From positions 30,161,891-30,225,890 of the forward strand of contig JABACO010000001.1 in NCBI GenBank assembly GCA_013339895.1: DNA of 64,000 nt. The letters run 5' to 3'. Positions 43,345 through 54,976 of the stretch are shown in pieces. Position 1 is the first letter of the stretch. Every line of letters starts with the position of its first letter. The notes under the pieces are model-generated. The model did no database searches. It worked only from the letters and a program-made list of their open reading frames with translations, and was not told where the DNA came from. This stretch comes from Ephydatia muelleri (taxonomy: Eukaryota; Porifera; Demospongiae; Spongillida; Spongillidae). Position numbers and translations under genes: made by a program.

Positions 43345-45154
43345 GAGCTGTAGTCAAAGAATCTTTGTGGTAACAGGTCTTAAGAATAACTTACTTGGTC
43401 TTCCAGCAATTGAGGCACTGGGTCTTGCGGTACGGATTGACACGGTTTCTGGTGATTACAAGCAAAATAGTTGCAAAATACCAGTCCTTGTTCCAAGGCC
43501 TAGGTATAAATGGGAGAACCTTATAAAATTCTTTTGACACCAGAGGCTAAACCTGTTAGTCAGTTTGCTCCAAGACGAGTACCGATCCCATTTCGTGAAC
43601 AGGTTCTAAAAGAGTTGAATAGGTTGGAATCACTTGGCATTATATCTAAAGTTGACACTCCTACTCCCTGGTGTGCAGGCATGGTGGTGGTACCAAAGCC
43701 CAATGGGACCATAAGAATTTGTGTGGACCTTAAACCTTTAAATGAATGCGTTTTGAGGGAAATTTACCCACTATCCAAGGTGGATGACATTCTTGCCCAG
43801 CTTACGGGGGCGACAGTGTTTAGTAAACTGGATGCTAATTGCGGGTTTTGGCAGATCCCCTTAGAGCCATCTTCTCGCCTGCTGACAACATTTGTTTCAT
43901 GCTTTGGTCGTTTCTGTTTTAATAAACTTCCCTTTGGAATATCGAGTGCCCCTGAGCTGTTCCAGAAGCGGATGAATGAGATTTTAGCTGGCTGTACAGG
44001 GACACTGTGCCTTATAGATGATGTGCTGGTGTTTGGAGCAACTCAGGAGGAACATGACCTTAGGTTAGATGGGTACTTGCTAGAATCCAAGCTGCAGGAG
44101 TAACACTGAATGACGAGAAATGTGTGTTCAGCACTACAACGGTGATGTTTCTAGGACACATTGTAGACAAGTTTGGAATCAGAGCAGACCCCGAGAAAAC
44201 TATGGCTATCAACAAAATGGCTCAGCCCACTAACGTTACGGAGTTAAGACGTTTCATGGGAATGATCAATCAGTTGGGGAAGTTTTCTCAATCTTGCATC
44301 CATTACCCAACCGTTGAGAGAGCTGATGAGCTCAAAGTCACCATGGATATGGGGCCCTGCCCAGGAACAATCTCAGTGACCTGTCAAAGGTCTAACCTGT
44401 ATGGAGCCATTCAGGAGTTTGAACTGCTTTTTTCTATGTATTAACTTTAGGTTCATTAAGTCACGTATTTAGTGTTACTGATATGTGTATAAAAGCATGT
44501 ATCGGGAATTAAAGAGTTCTGCCAGTAAGTAACTACGAACGGGAGTTACGAGGTAGCAATCTATATACATTAGGTTGCGGAGTGCGGCTGTTAGTTCAAG
44601 CGGAACTTCAGATCCGTCACACAATCCTTTCAAGCCTCAAAAGACGAACTTTCAAAGCCAACAGTACTTGCACTGTACAATCCAGAGTCCAAAACTAAAC
44701 TTTCCTCTGATGCATCTTCGTATGGATTGGGTGCAGTCTTGTTGCAGGAACATGACCATGAATGGAAACCTGTTGTGTATGCATCCCGATCATTAACAGA
44801 AACGGAAAGTCGCTATGCCCAAATCAAGAAGGAAGCACTATCAATCACATGGGGTTGTGAAAAAATTTCCGACTACATTCTGGGGAAACACATTTTGATT
44901 GAAACAGATCACAAACCACTTGTGCCACTTCTTAGTTCCAAACATGTAGATAGCTTTCCTCCATGTGTTTTGAGGTTCCGACTTCGATTGATGCGATTTA
45001 GTTTTTCCATTATTCATGTGCCAGGCAAGTTCATGTACACGTCTGATGCACTTTCCCGTGCACCGGTAGAGACTGCTGACAAGAACAGCACTGCACTGCA
45101 GGATGAAGTAGAGTGGTCACATTGCTTTTATTACTTCAGGCTTCCCAGCTACTA
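43345..45154 (+). pseudogene. Ty3/gypsy pol fragment with internal insertion
   Basis: The end of a protease-like region (NNLLGLPAIEALGL at about 43390) is followed by RT from 43510 (GTIRICVDLKPLN, FSKLDANCGFWQIPL, PFGISSAPELFQKRM). The catalytic box is written LIDD rather than YxDD, at about 44010. After a stop at 44103 the thumb continues in another frame (MFLGHIVDKFGIRADPEK, LRRFMGMINQLGKFS). RNase H resumes at 44720 (GLGAVLLQEHDHEWKPVVYA, ETDHKPL, VPGKFMYTSDALSRAP). Between 44305 and 44605 the coding sequence is interrupted by foreign DNA. No LTRs or integrase found. Confidence 0.8.
44305..44605 (+). mobile_element. solo-LTR-like insertion inside the gypsy pol remnant
   Basis: The roughly 300 bp that separate the RT thumb from the RNase H start are unlike the flanking pol. 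They contain a promoter-like TATAAAA (about 44484) followed about 30 bp later by an A-rich AATTAAAGAG, as in the 3' part of an LTR. Exact borders and target duplication are not resolved. Confidence 0.45.
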
Positions 45155-45350
45155 AACACCAACTTGAGATTTACCGTACTGCCCAAGCCAGAAACCCAAT
45201 TACAGAAACACTAATCAAATATATATATATACCAAATTTGGTTGGCCAGAGAAGCATAAACTTCCCTCTACAATCAAACCTTATTGGTCAGTGATAAACC
45301 TGGAGGATTTATATTATAATGATCGTTGGTGCTCATGATTCAATGATTAC

Positions 45351-47300
45351 TACAGGGGCGGCTCGGAACAGTGGACTTTCTCACCTCGGAACAGTGGACT
45401 TTTGACATCATTCATTGTTATTTTAGGCTCCCTGATCCAATTGCAAAAGTAAACGCGGTTAGACGTTGCTGATGGGAAAAGATTAAGATAGCGACTGGAT
45501 TGCATAACTGTTTGTGTACTTAGCAAACCCACATTCACCGCTCAATAAGTATTTCATTTCCTTCTCCGCCGTCCTGCCTTTAATTACATATGCATGTCGT
45601 TTACGTAAATACCCTGCACGCTCAGTTCCTAGTCAGAATAAGAGCTTCAACTTGCTTTGTTTGCTGCAGCATTACATGTCATAAAATGGGATATCAGAAA
45701 CTGCTTTATTATTAGACCGTTTTGCCAACCATGCGTACAGAGAACACAGATCAATTGCGTTAAGGTCTCTGCTCTTTTATTGGCAGATGGACGTTGCGAC
45801 AAATGTCTGTGGAATACGATCAGGTTATGCTGCTGCCACTGGGATTAAGCTACATGTAATGCTGCTTTTTTTGTATGTGTAGGAACCATACACACTCGTG
45901 CATAGCTCTACATGTGTGCACCAACATTTAGCCACGTGCAGAACAGCATATTGTACGCATGCATGCATGGCATTGAAAAGTACGACATATAGTGTCTCAT
46001 CTCACCGCGTGTATGCAAATTAAAGCCACGAACACGTTGCTTTGCATGTTGAAATTTTCACCTGAACTAACTGTAACCACAGTTGTGCGTTTGGCTGGAG
46101 CTCTGGCAGAGGTCATATTGACGATTGAAGCGCAAGCTAGCACGTGTACTTACAGTGCCAAATAAATGTTCACTTACCTCATAGTTTCACACATATGATT
46201 CCAAAGTGAGGCTCATTCATTAGAAATTAATCAGACTCGCGAAAATGTTTTCAAAATGTTTGGAAACAAACACACATTTATGAGGGCCACCAGACATCTT
46301 TAGCACAATGATTCCAAATACACGCTGGAGAAAACATTTTCGCGAGTCTGATTTCTCTAATGAATGAGCACCTTTATATGCATGTGAATTTATAGCGACA
46401 GAAAGTGCACAGGCAGCTACATCAAGCTGTCTACAGTAGCCTCACTTTGGAATCATATGTGTGAAACTATGAGGTAAGTGAACATTTATTTGGCACTGTA
46501 AGTACACGTGCTAGCTTGCTCTTCAATCGTCAATATGACCTCTGCCAGAGCTCCAGCCAAACGCACAACTGTGGTTACAGTTAGTTCAGGTGAAAATTTC
46601 AACATGCAAAGCAACGTGTTCGTGGCTTTAATTTGCATACACGCGGTGAGATGAGACACTATATGTCGTACTTTTCAATGCCATGCATGCATGCGTACAA
46701 TATGCTGTTCTGCACGTGGCTAAATGTTGGTGCACACATGTAGAGCTATGCACGAGTGTGTATGGTTCCTACACATACAAAAAAAGCAGCATTACATGTA
46801 GCTTAATCCCAGTGGCAGCAGCATAACCTGATCGTACTCCACAGACATTTGTCGCAACGTCCATCTGCCAATAAAAGAGCAGAGACCTTAACACAATTGA
46901 TCTGTGTTCTCTGTACGCATGGTTGGCAAAACGGTCTAATAATAAAGCAGTTTCTGATATCCCATTTTATGACATGTAATGCTGCAGCAAACAAAGCAAG
47001 TTGAAGCTCTTATTCTGACTAGGAACTGAGCGTGCAAGGTATTTACGTACACGACATGCATATGTAATTAAAGGCAGGACGGCGGAGAAGGAAATGAAAT
47101 ACTTATTGAGCGGTGAATGTGGGTTTGCTAAGTACACAAACAGTTATGCAATCCAGTCGCTATCTTAATCTTTTCCCATCAGCAACGTCTAACCGCGTTT
47201 ACTTTTGCAATTGGATCAGGGAGCCTAAAATAACAATGAATGATGTCAAAAGTCCACTGTTCCGAGGTGAGAAAGTCCACTGTTCCGAGCCGCCCCTGTA
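45351..47300. mobile_element. giant fold-back element, 1.95 kb, arms about 0.9 kb
   Basis: The left end TACAGGGGCGGCTCGG (45351) is matched by CCGAGCCGCCCCTGTA at 47285-47300. The arms (about 45351-46260 and 46320-47300) are close to identical in inverted orientation over their whole length. The centre is about 60 bp of loop plus a roughly 75-bp segment present only in the right arm (about 46371-46440). If the flanking TA is the target duplication, the element ends are CAGGGGCGG. No transposase; the only frames are short and appear on both arms. Confidence 0.9.
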
Positions 47301-48146
47301 TTAAAAACGGCGGCCAATGCCATATTGGCGCTACTCTTGTAACACCCTCACTCCCATTTGGAAAAATTAATAAGCATCACGGTAACGTTAATACATAAAT
47401 TAACGCAGATATCTCAATAACAGCTCACTTCATAATTTCTGCAAAATATTTATTACTAACACTTGAAGTCACTTATTTATTCATTTACAAGGTCAGTTAC
47501 TTTAGTGCGTATTACACTCTGTGTGTGTACCGATACGCTTGCATTTATGCATGTATGCCTATAAGAAGGCTTGTACATGCATACTACCCAACTTTCAATC
47601 CACCATCATTACAAACGCAATCCGCCCTTTGTGACACGCACATACAGACGCACCCATACATTGACAAAGCTTTTGGAGAAGGGCGTTCGGATATAGGAAG
47701 GGCTTAGGCATGGTTTTATGTATTAGGCCAAGCCTGGCAATACGGGGCACACTGGCATACGTACGTTGGGGCATACGACATAAAGCCATGTGCATGTGTT
47801 TGTGTTAGAGATTTTCCCAAAGTGACTGCATGCTGCGACCTTTTGCTGCATGAGCTGGCTTACATGTACAATGCCATCAGTTGGTATTCAACCACTGTGG
47901 TATTAAGATCAATGCAATTATGAAATGTGGTAAAATGTGCACTGTGGTCATTATGCAGGCTGTCTACTGTTTGATTGACAGTGTGAAAAAAAAATGATTG
48001 TGAGCTTGAGTACAAAGTACAAGTGGTTAGTTAATCTCCTCCCCTAGTCCTGTAAAGCTATGTTCCAACTCCATTCTACAGCTGACTGTCCCTATTTGCT
48101 CATTTACTTCCATTCAATCCTATTGCTAATCTTCCTATTTGTCCAG
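47301..48146. other. no gene recognised
   Basis: Non-coding sequence between the fold-back element and the orphan exon. No splice-supported coding stretch could be identified, so the upstream exons of the gene at 48147 are either not recognisable or lie beyond the insertion. Confidence 0.4.
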
Positions 48147-48580
48147 GCTCACATCAAACCATTAGTGGAGCTGGATGTCTCACGGAGGACAGTAAGATGA
48201 AGTGGTTCTTTGTAGAGTTTTATAACTGGACTAATTCTGACTCGCTTTACATGCTGAACTATGCCATTCTCACCAGCACAGTTTCATACATTCTGTCAAC
48301 TGATTCAAGTGTTCAACATCTTGGCATCACTGTTGCATCTCTTATCAGTTTGTCTCTGATCGTGTGTTTGGCCACAGTAATGTACAATAGTACCACAGCC
48401 ATTAGAAGCGTTTGCATGCCAGTGGTTATGAATGCAAGCAATATTGAACCAACTATTCCTCTTTCAAAGTTTCCAACTGACAACAACTTTGAGACGATGG
48501 GAGATGAGAAGTCAAGTCATATCTGCAGAGAAGTGAGTATGACGGAGAATGTTTTGAGGGAACCGCTCATGGAATTGTAA
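48147..48580 (+). CDS. terminal exon of a single-pass membrane protein (partial gene)
   Basis: The exon begins after a good acceptor (CTTCCTATTTGTCCAG|GC) in phase 1 and stays open to TAA 48578-48580, about 144 residues. A hydrophobic helix (LGITVASLISLSLIVCLATV) lies in the middle. The outer part has Asn-rich sequence with an N-x-S/T site (NWTN). The tail carries several Ser/Thr and ends REPLMEL. No family recognised. The 5' exons are not found; the fold-back element lies just upstream. A second membrane receptor gene, cut off from its ectodomain, is the likeliest reading. Confidence 0.55.
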
Positions 48581-49880
48581 TTCTTACAGGGTCTTACAGG
48601 AAGAGAAATTGTCATTTCATGCGAATAAATTTTTCAGTGTGAGCAGAAAGGTGTTAAATGTTGCTTTAATTAATTGCAATACATGCGGTGCATATTGCTT
48701 GCCGCACATAAGATACTTTTGTGTGATTCATTCAAATTATGAATGTTTGTCTGCTTGTTAACGACTAAAGTCTAAAAAGTTGTAGTGAGGGATATGTATT
48801 CGAGTATTAGGATTATGCTTTTTATTCTTTTTCGCGTCTGGTGTTTTTAAGAACTTGAGCTGCAAAGCATGAATAGGATGCGTGAACAAACAAGTTTTGT
48901 TACGCAGAGCGCAGGTGTGACATATACTTAGTGCATACTCAGCTCGTTACACATGCATCAAATCGTTATATTCCTATGTGCTGTCAGCAAATGCTTACAC
49001 CTGTTGAATCTACTATACTGTACGTTTACATTATTTTACATTGGCTTGAACCAATTTCATTATCTGCACAATTGTCAGAATATTTACATTAAGCCTCCGT
49101 TCCAGGCAGAGTGTGTACCTCCTATTTTATTTCTAGCATTTGAAAATAACAGCAAAATATTGCATTGCCAATTGATGTTATACATTGTACCACATTATTA
49201 TACGATATACCGTGTACTTCCCATTGCACAGCATACAGCTGCAGTGTATGATCAATTTCTTTTTCCTTTTATTTGCTTGTTCATTGTATTCTTCTTTATC
49301 TTAGATGGGGCTTTTCCAATGCTAAACTGGGACTTTGTATGCATTGAAATTGATTGAATGCTTCACGGTCGAAATTGCATTTGCATTTTTATGTACATGT
49401 ATATCAGCGTGGCGGGCAATAGATCATACATTATTGAGAGAGGGATCGGAAACCGATTACACGTGCACACTAGTAAACAGTTCCATCTGTCTTGGGGAGG
49501 AAGCATAGTGGACGTGGTGCAGGTACAGTGTAGGTGGCGCTCAAAATAATGACAGAATGTGCAGGTGAATCATGTGCCACCATGATACTCTACAACTGAC
49601 CAGTATTCATATACCGTGCATTAAAGGAGGAGACGCTACGTAAATAGTAGCGCAGGGCGCAGCACACGCACGCCGATCGATGCGAAAATACGTGTACATG
49701 TATAAAAGGCGCTTGGATTCAACAGGAAATCTCGTGTCATAAGAAGAAAAGAACATCTGGTGGTCCTTACAATTTGAGGCGTGTTCCAAATACGCTGATT
49801 TAGAAGTTCCCATCATTGCAGCTGACATCTGAGCATAAGATTTCTTCTTCTGTCGTCTAAGGAATTACAAGCGTCCAAGT
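48581..49880. other. no certain gene
   Basis: AT-rich. An open stretch at 48953-49357 has low-complexity hydrophobic composition typical of chance frames in AT-rich DNA. A TATAAAA at about 49700 precedes the pseudogene remnant that starts near 49880. Confidence 0.4.
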
Positions 49881-50431
49881 GAAGATGTTCCAGTGAGTGA
49901 CTGCATGCCTGAAAATTCTGCATGGTGCTAGCACATCTACTGCTGTAACAAGCGAAATGCAAGTACTATCTGATGTAGTGCCAGTCCCTGTTGAAATGAG
50001 TGTGCCAGAGAGTGCAGAGGCGTCTGAAGTAGTAATAGCTCCAGCTGAAATGAGTGTGGAAACAGGACAGTTTTGATGCAGCCATTGACTTCAGTACAGA
50101 ACAAGTGATCAGTTGCGAGTAGCAGCAGTGAAGGTAGTTGGGCTATTCAGAATACAGAATCTGAAATCATAGGACAGCTGAAAGAAAAGTTTCACTCTTC
50201 AGTGAACACAGCGATAAGGTGAAAATTCTTACCTTTCTGCCCAAAAGCTAGTCTGTTAGAAGGATTGTGAAGAAATAAGGTGCATCCTGGCTAGGGAGCT
50301 AGGGGAAAAGCTTGTCCAGCAGAAGGGCATTCTTTCCAGTCATAATCCTAAACCAGGTAAGACCCTTTCTCCAATAATCGAGGAGCAGGCTTTGGCTAAG
50401 TATCTCAGTGATGAAATTAGCAGAGTGATGC

Positions 50432-50934
50432 CAGGGGCGTATCTATGATTTCAGTGAGGGGGGTGCTTAAGGTCAGGCCCCATACGAAAAGTGGGGGGGG
50501 GGGGGGGGGGGCCAGTCCACTTCAGGCCCGATACGAAAAGTGGGGGGGGGGGGGGGGGGGGGGGGGGCAATTCGCTTCAGGTCCGATACGAAAAGTGGGG
50601 GAGGGGGGGGGGGGGGCAATTCGCTTCAGGTCCGATGCGAAAAGTGGGGGAGGGGGGGGGGGGCAATTCGCTTCAGGTCCGATACGAAAAGTGGAGGGGG
50701 GGGGGGGGGGGCAATACCTTTGTTTGGCACAAAGAAAATATATTATCGTTAATCGTTAATTATAAACGGTTACAATTTTGACCAAGGGGGTGCTCAAGCA
50801 CTTCACACGCGCGCGCGAATGAACTTAATTGTCGTTTTTAATTTTATTCATTCTTTAATTGTATTCATTCTTGAGACGGAGGGGGGTGCCCGAGCCCCCT
50901 GAGCCCCCCCCCCCCCCCCCTAAATACGCCACTG
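50432..50934. mobile_element. hAT-like MITE with CAGGGGCGTAT ends
   Basis: The left end CAGGGGCGTATCTA and right end TAAATACGCCACTG are inverted repeats. GATGC occurs immediately before (50427-50431) and after (50935-50939). Removing the element joins the two pseudogene parts in a continuous reading (...SRVMPG), so the empty site is known exactly. The termini look hAT-like; the visible duplication is 5 bp rather than the 8 bp usual for hAT. Confidence 0.85.
50460..50715. repeat. tandem repeat with long G runs
   Basis: Five units of about 45-60 bp, each CAGGxCCxATACGAAAAGTG followed by 13-29 G residues and CAATTCGCTT. It lies inside the MITE. Several adjacent G runs favour quadruplex formation. 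Confidence 0.85.
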
Positions 50935-51879
50935 GATGCCTGGAAGGAAAGACTGTGTCAGTCGTAACTGCAGAAGGAGTGCCAACAGAAAAGGTTACTT
51001 CTATGCTTGCAGTCTAAAAGAAGCATATGAACAATTCAAGAGTCTTCATCCCAGCATCAAGGTAGGTTTCTCAACATTTGAATTATTAAGGCCTAAAGAA
51101 TGTGTTTTGGTGGGGTCCAGTGAGACACATTCGGTGTGTGTTTGTACCCTGCACCAGAATACAAAATTGATGTTTATAGTGTGAAGGATCAATCTAGCCG
51201 CAGCCTGCGCGCCGCTCCTTCCTCCCAACTGCTAGATTTCCATCACCGCACCAGACCCAAGAATACGTGCACAGTACACATTATTTATAGCATAAGGTCC
51301 GCATTAACGTCATTCTAGACCTGGAGGCTCCCGCTATTCAGTCTCTTTTCATCCTTTGTCAGGGTGGTAGGTCGTGAACCCTGACACTTCCCACTTCTTC
51401 TCCTGCGACAAATATCATTTGTCGAACGCTCACACCGGCCCTACGTCTGCTTCTGATATCATCGGAGACCTCCAGTCTATCACATTCCTTAGCCTATATC
51501 CTTCTCCTGCGACAAACAACGCCATTTGTCGATTGCGTATTCCGATCGCCCTCATCAGTCGTACCTCTTCAGCGCCCGTTCATGATCACATACATCTTTC
51601 CGCGCCGCACCGTCACTCCGCCCGTTCCATGCCTGATGGCAACCGATGGTCTTTCCACGCTCGGGAACAGCTGCACCATGCATCCTCAGGTTCTCCACTC
51701 TTGAGTACCACTAGCCTTCTCTCTCTAGCCGGCTACCTCAGGTCTACCGCTTTTGGATACGCTGCCAGCCTTCCTTCATAGGTCCACCTCAATCAGTCCC
51801 ATCACGACAGTGACTCACTTCTGGATCCATGGGTCTCCCTGCACAACTGTCAGGGATGGATCCCACCGCTGCCACCAAA

Positions 51880-52119
51880 TGTAGAGGACCGTACAGTAAC
51901 GTGCTATCGTGCCGACGCTGTAGACCACCAAAACTATACTACACGGCAGCAGTATACATTAATGCAGGCCAATAGCTCTGAGAACTCTCAATCTCATCAT
52001 GTTCATCTATATTTCCAACATACGTGCATGCTTATATATACATACACATATCACTAACTTTAACCTCAAGTTCATATTACAACACTTTAGTTCAACCTTC
52101 TGAATGCAGCCTTGTTGAC
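51880..52119 (-). repeat. internal LTR-like segment with adjacent PBS and polypurine tract
   Basis: Minus strand: TGTCAACAAGG... to ...CCTCTACA, 240 bp, followed directly by TTTGGTGGCAGCGGTGGGAT (a primer-binding-like sequence) and preceded by a purine-rich GAAGGGAGGAGGTGGAAGG (about 52180-52202). Polypurine tract, LTR, PBS in this order in the middle of the block is what a circularly permuted one-LTR molecule would give. Confidence 0.5.
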
Positions 52120-52204
52120 AGGTTACTGTCTCTCAATTGTTGCACTCCGGACCTTTAGGACTGGCTGGCTTCCCTGACACTCCTTCCACCTCCTCCCTTC
52201 GACT

Positions 52205-52725
52205 CCAAGAGTATGCTGAAATTGCTGCCCCGTTGACAGATTTGACGAGAAAGAACGCTCCAAACCATGTGCAGTGGACTGCAGAGTGCGATAGTGCCTT
52301 CAACCGACTGAAGGACTGTCTATGTTGCGAGCCGATTTTGAGATCTCCCGACTTCTCCCTACCGTTTGTACTACAAACAGATGCCTCCGGACGGGCCATT
52401 GGAGCTGTGTTGAGCCAAGTTGGTGGAGACGATGAAGAGCACCCGGTTGCGTACTATAGCAGAAAGCTACTGCCTCGAGAGGAAAAATACTCCACAGTGG
52501 AAAAAGAATGTTTGGCGATTATCCTGGGTATCCAGACGTTTCGGGTGTACCTACTGGGTCGTCCCTTCGTGATACAGACTGTCACTGGAATGGCTGGATC
52601 GCCTCAAAGAGAATAACGGGAGACTAACTCGCTGGAGCCTGGCTCTTCAACCGTATCAATACTCCGTCCAGTATCGGACTGGTCAGAAAAACGGAAATGC
52701 TGACGCGCTATCCCGGTACTTTGTT
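52205..52725 (+). pseudogene. RNase H domain of the gypsy-type element, inverted relative to its RT
   Basis: Plus-strand translation starts EYAEIAAPLTDLTRKNAPNH, then FVLQTDASGRAIGAVLSQ, YYSRKLLPREEKYSTVEKEC and the terminal GNADALSRYF. This is the segment that normally follows the RT thumb (...GYYRKFI). Here it runs opposite to the RT, and the two meet head to head at about 52725. A small frame change occurs near 52585 (IQT..., then WLDRLKENNGRLTRWSLAL). Confidence 0.8.
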
Positions 52726-54171
52726 GACGCGACTAGTGATAAACTTTCTGTAATATCCAGTTAGTCCGAGGAAAGTTCTTACATCGGACTTTGTAGTGGG
52801 TACCTGGAACTGCTTCACGGAATCAACCTTGGAATGTTCATGCCGCACGAGCCCCTCCCCTACCACATGACCAAGGTATGAGCATCGTGACATCGCTAGT
52901 TGACACTTTTTCTGCTTCACTGTAAGATCAGCTTCCCTCAGCTTTTGCAGCAGTAACATGTGCTCCGGCCAACTGCGGCTGAAAATGACCAAGTCATCTA
53001 GGTAGGCAGCTGCAAAGTCTTGCATTCCTACCAGCAGGCTGTCCATCATCCTCTGAAAGGTTGAAGGAGCTCCCTGTAATCCAAAGGGCATCCTTCGGAA
53101 CTGGTATAATCCAAAAGGGAGTCCTGAATGCCGTTTTCGCTTGGGCTGAACTTGCCAGTATCCTTTAGTTAGGTCTAACGTACTGATGAACCTTGCTTGT
53201 CCCAACTCGTCGAGCAGATCATCAACACGGGGCATTGGATAAGCATCAGTCTTAGATACGCTGTTAAGTCTACGGAAATCAGTGCAGAAACGCAATGTTC
53301 TGTCTTTCTTTTTTACCAGCGCTATCGGAGATGACCAGTCACTCGAGGAATTTTCAATGATTCCATGCTTTTCCATCTCTTCCAGCTCCTTCTTAACGAT
53401 GTCCCGATAGGCATGAGGTAAGCGATATGGTGGTAACCTCACTGGTTTCGCATCTCCAGTCTCAATCCTGTGTTCCACTATTTCTGTCTTGCCTGGAAGA
53501 TCGCTCATTACATCTCCAAATTCGGTCCTTAACGCATCCAGTTCTTTCTTCTGCTTCTGTGTTAGCTTCTCGTTTATCTTCGGCTCCTCCGACTCCTCCT
53601 TCCACAATGGGATTTCTTCCCCATCTTCCATTTCTTCAGCTGCTAAACACACCGTCGTAGGAGTATTCCATCCCTTCAACATGTTGACGTGGAATATTCG
53701 CTGCCGCTTCTTCTTGTCACTCATGTCGATTTCATACGTCACCGGTGTAACTTTGGCTTTGACACAATAAGGCCCTTGCCATTTCGCCATAAGTTTGTTG
53801 GTCACAGTGGGCAGTAGAACTAGCACCTGATCTCCCTCCATGAATTCCCTCTTCCTTGCACTCTGATCATACCATCTTTTCTGCGTCATCTGAGCTTCCT
53901 TGCAGTTTTCACTGACTAGCTCCGACATCATTGCAAGCTTCTGCTGTACCGTCAAGACGTAGGATATGACCATTTCACCACTACGCTTGCTAGCCTTCCA
54001 GGTTTCCTTCAATATGTCGAGCGGCCCTCTTACATGTCGCCCATACATCAACTCAAATGGGGAGAAGCCTGTAGTTGCCTGCGGTACTTCTCGGTAGGCA
54101 AACAGCAGATACGGCAGTAGTTTGTCCCAGTCTTTCCCCTCCAGTGCAGTCTTGCGAAGCATAGATTTCAA
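52726..54171 (-). CDS. integrase C-terminus fused upstream of RT (Gmr1-like Pol)
   Basis: Open for about 480 codons on the minus strand. Residues 1-60 hold the end of the integrase core (LLPYLLFAYREVPQATTGFS, FELMYGRH). Next come a GPY/F-like module (KLMAKWQGPYCVKAKVTPVT) and an acidic linker. From about 215 a gypsy RT follows: LPPYRLP, IIENSSSDWSSPIALVKKKD, RFCTDFRRLNSVSKTDAYPM, the YLDD box in AAYLDDLVIFSRSW and LGLTGYYRKFI at the end. A stretch near WQVQPKRKRHSGLPFGLYQF is shifted or shortened. The start Met is internal; the true protein begins in the frame at 54662. Confidence 0.8.
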
Positions 54172-54967
54172 TGTTCCATTAAACCTTTCGACAAGACCGT
54201 CCCGTCCGTCTGCGGGTGGTAAGGGTTAGTTCTTATTGGATGTATGTGCAGCAGGTTGTACAGCTCAGCCAATAATTTGGACATGAAGTTTGTCCCTTGG
54301 TCCGTTAGGATTTCCCTCGGCACTCCGACACGTGCGAACATAGTCACCAGCTCCTCTGCCACATGCTCAGCATCGACTGTCCTCATGGGTATTGCTTCCG
54401 GGTAGCGAGTAGCATAATCGCACACAACAAGTATGTACTTGTTTCCTGTGCTACTTCGCGGCAAAGGCCCGACAATATCCATGGCAGTCCTCGTAAACGG
54501 CTCCTCAATCACTGGTAGTGGAACTAAGGGTGCTCGAAGATTCTTGACTGCTGAATGTTTCTGGCACTGCTCACATGTTCTGCACCATTCCGCTACATCC
54601 CGATACAATGTCGGCCAGTAGAATCGTTGCAAGATTCGCTCAACTGTCTTTTTCTTCCCCAAATGTCCTGCAAGTGGTATTTCTTCCCCAAATGTCCTGC
54701 AAGTGGTATCTCATGAGCCAACCTGAGAACAGCCTCCCGATGTTGCTTCGGGATGATCAGTTGCTCGATGCCTAACTCCTCTCCTTCCTCTCTTGGGTGC
54801 CAATGACGATAAAGAAGACCGTCTTCTTCATAAAACCAGTAGTTCCCAGCGTTCGACGATTGCTTTGCGGACTCTCGTACAGCTCCCAGGGTCTCATCCT
54901 CCAGTTGCAACTCCCGTAAGTCCTTCTCATCGACTCCCAGATCACCATCGTTAACGATGATCTCCAC
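54168..54967 (-). pseudogene. integrase N-terminal zinc domain and core of the Gmr1-like element
   Basis: Minus strand: an acidic linker, then HREAVLRLAHEIPLAGHLGK (HH part), CRTCEQCQKH (CC part), the first Asp in TAMDIVGPLPRSSTGNKY, the second Asp in ILTDQGTNFMSKLL and YHPQTDG. A 29-bp tandem duplication at about 54655-54712 breaks the zinc domain. An indel near 54195-54205 takes the expected VERFNGTLK, which carries the catalytic Glu, out of frame. Inactive as it stands. Confidence 0.8.
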
Positions 54968-54976
54968 TGCTCCGTC

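Noticed and set aside
45657..46994. Twin 63-codon frames on both arms of the fold-back
   Set aside because: They are the same short frame seen twice because the arms are inverted copies; no sign of protein constraint.
48953..49357. 134-codon hydrophobic frame
   Set aside because: AT-rich sequence gives chance Phe/Ile/Tyr-rich frames; no motif, no splice or promoter support.
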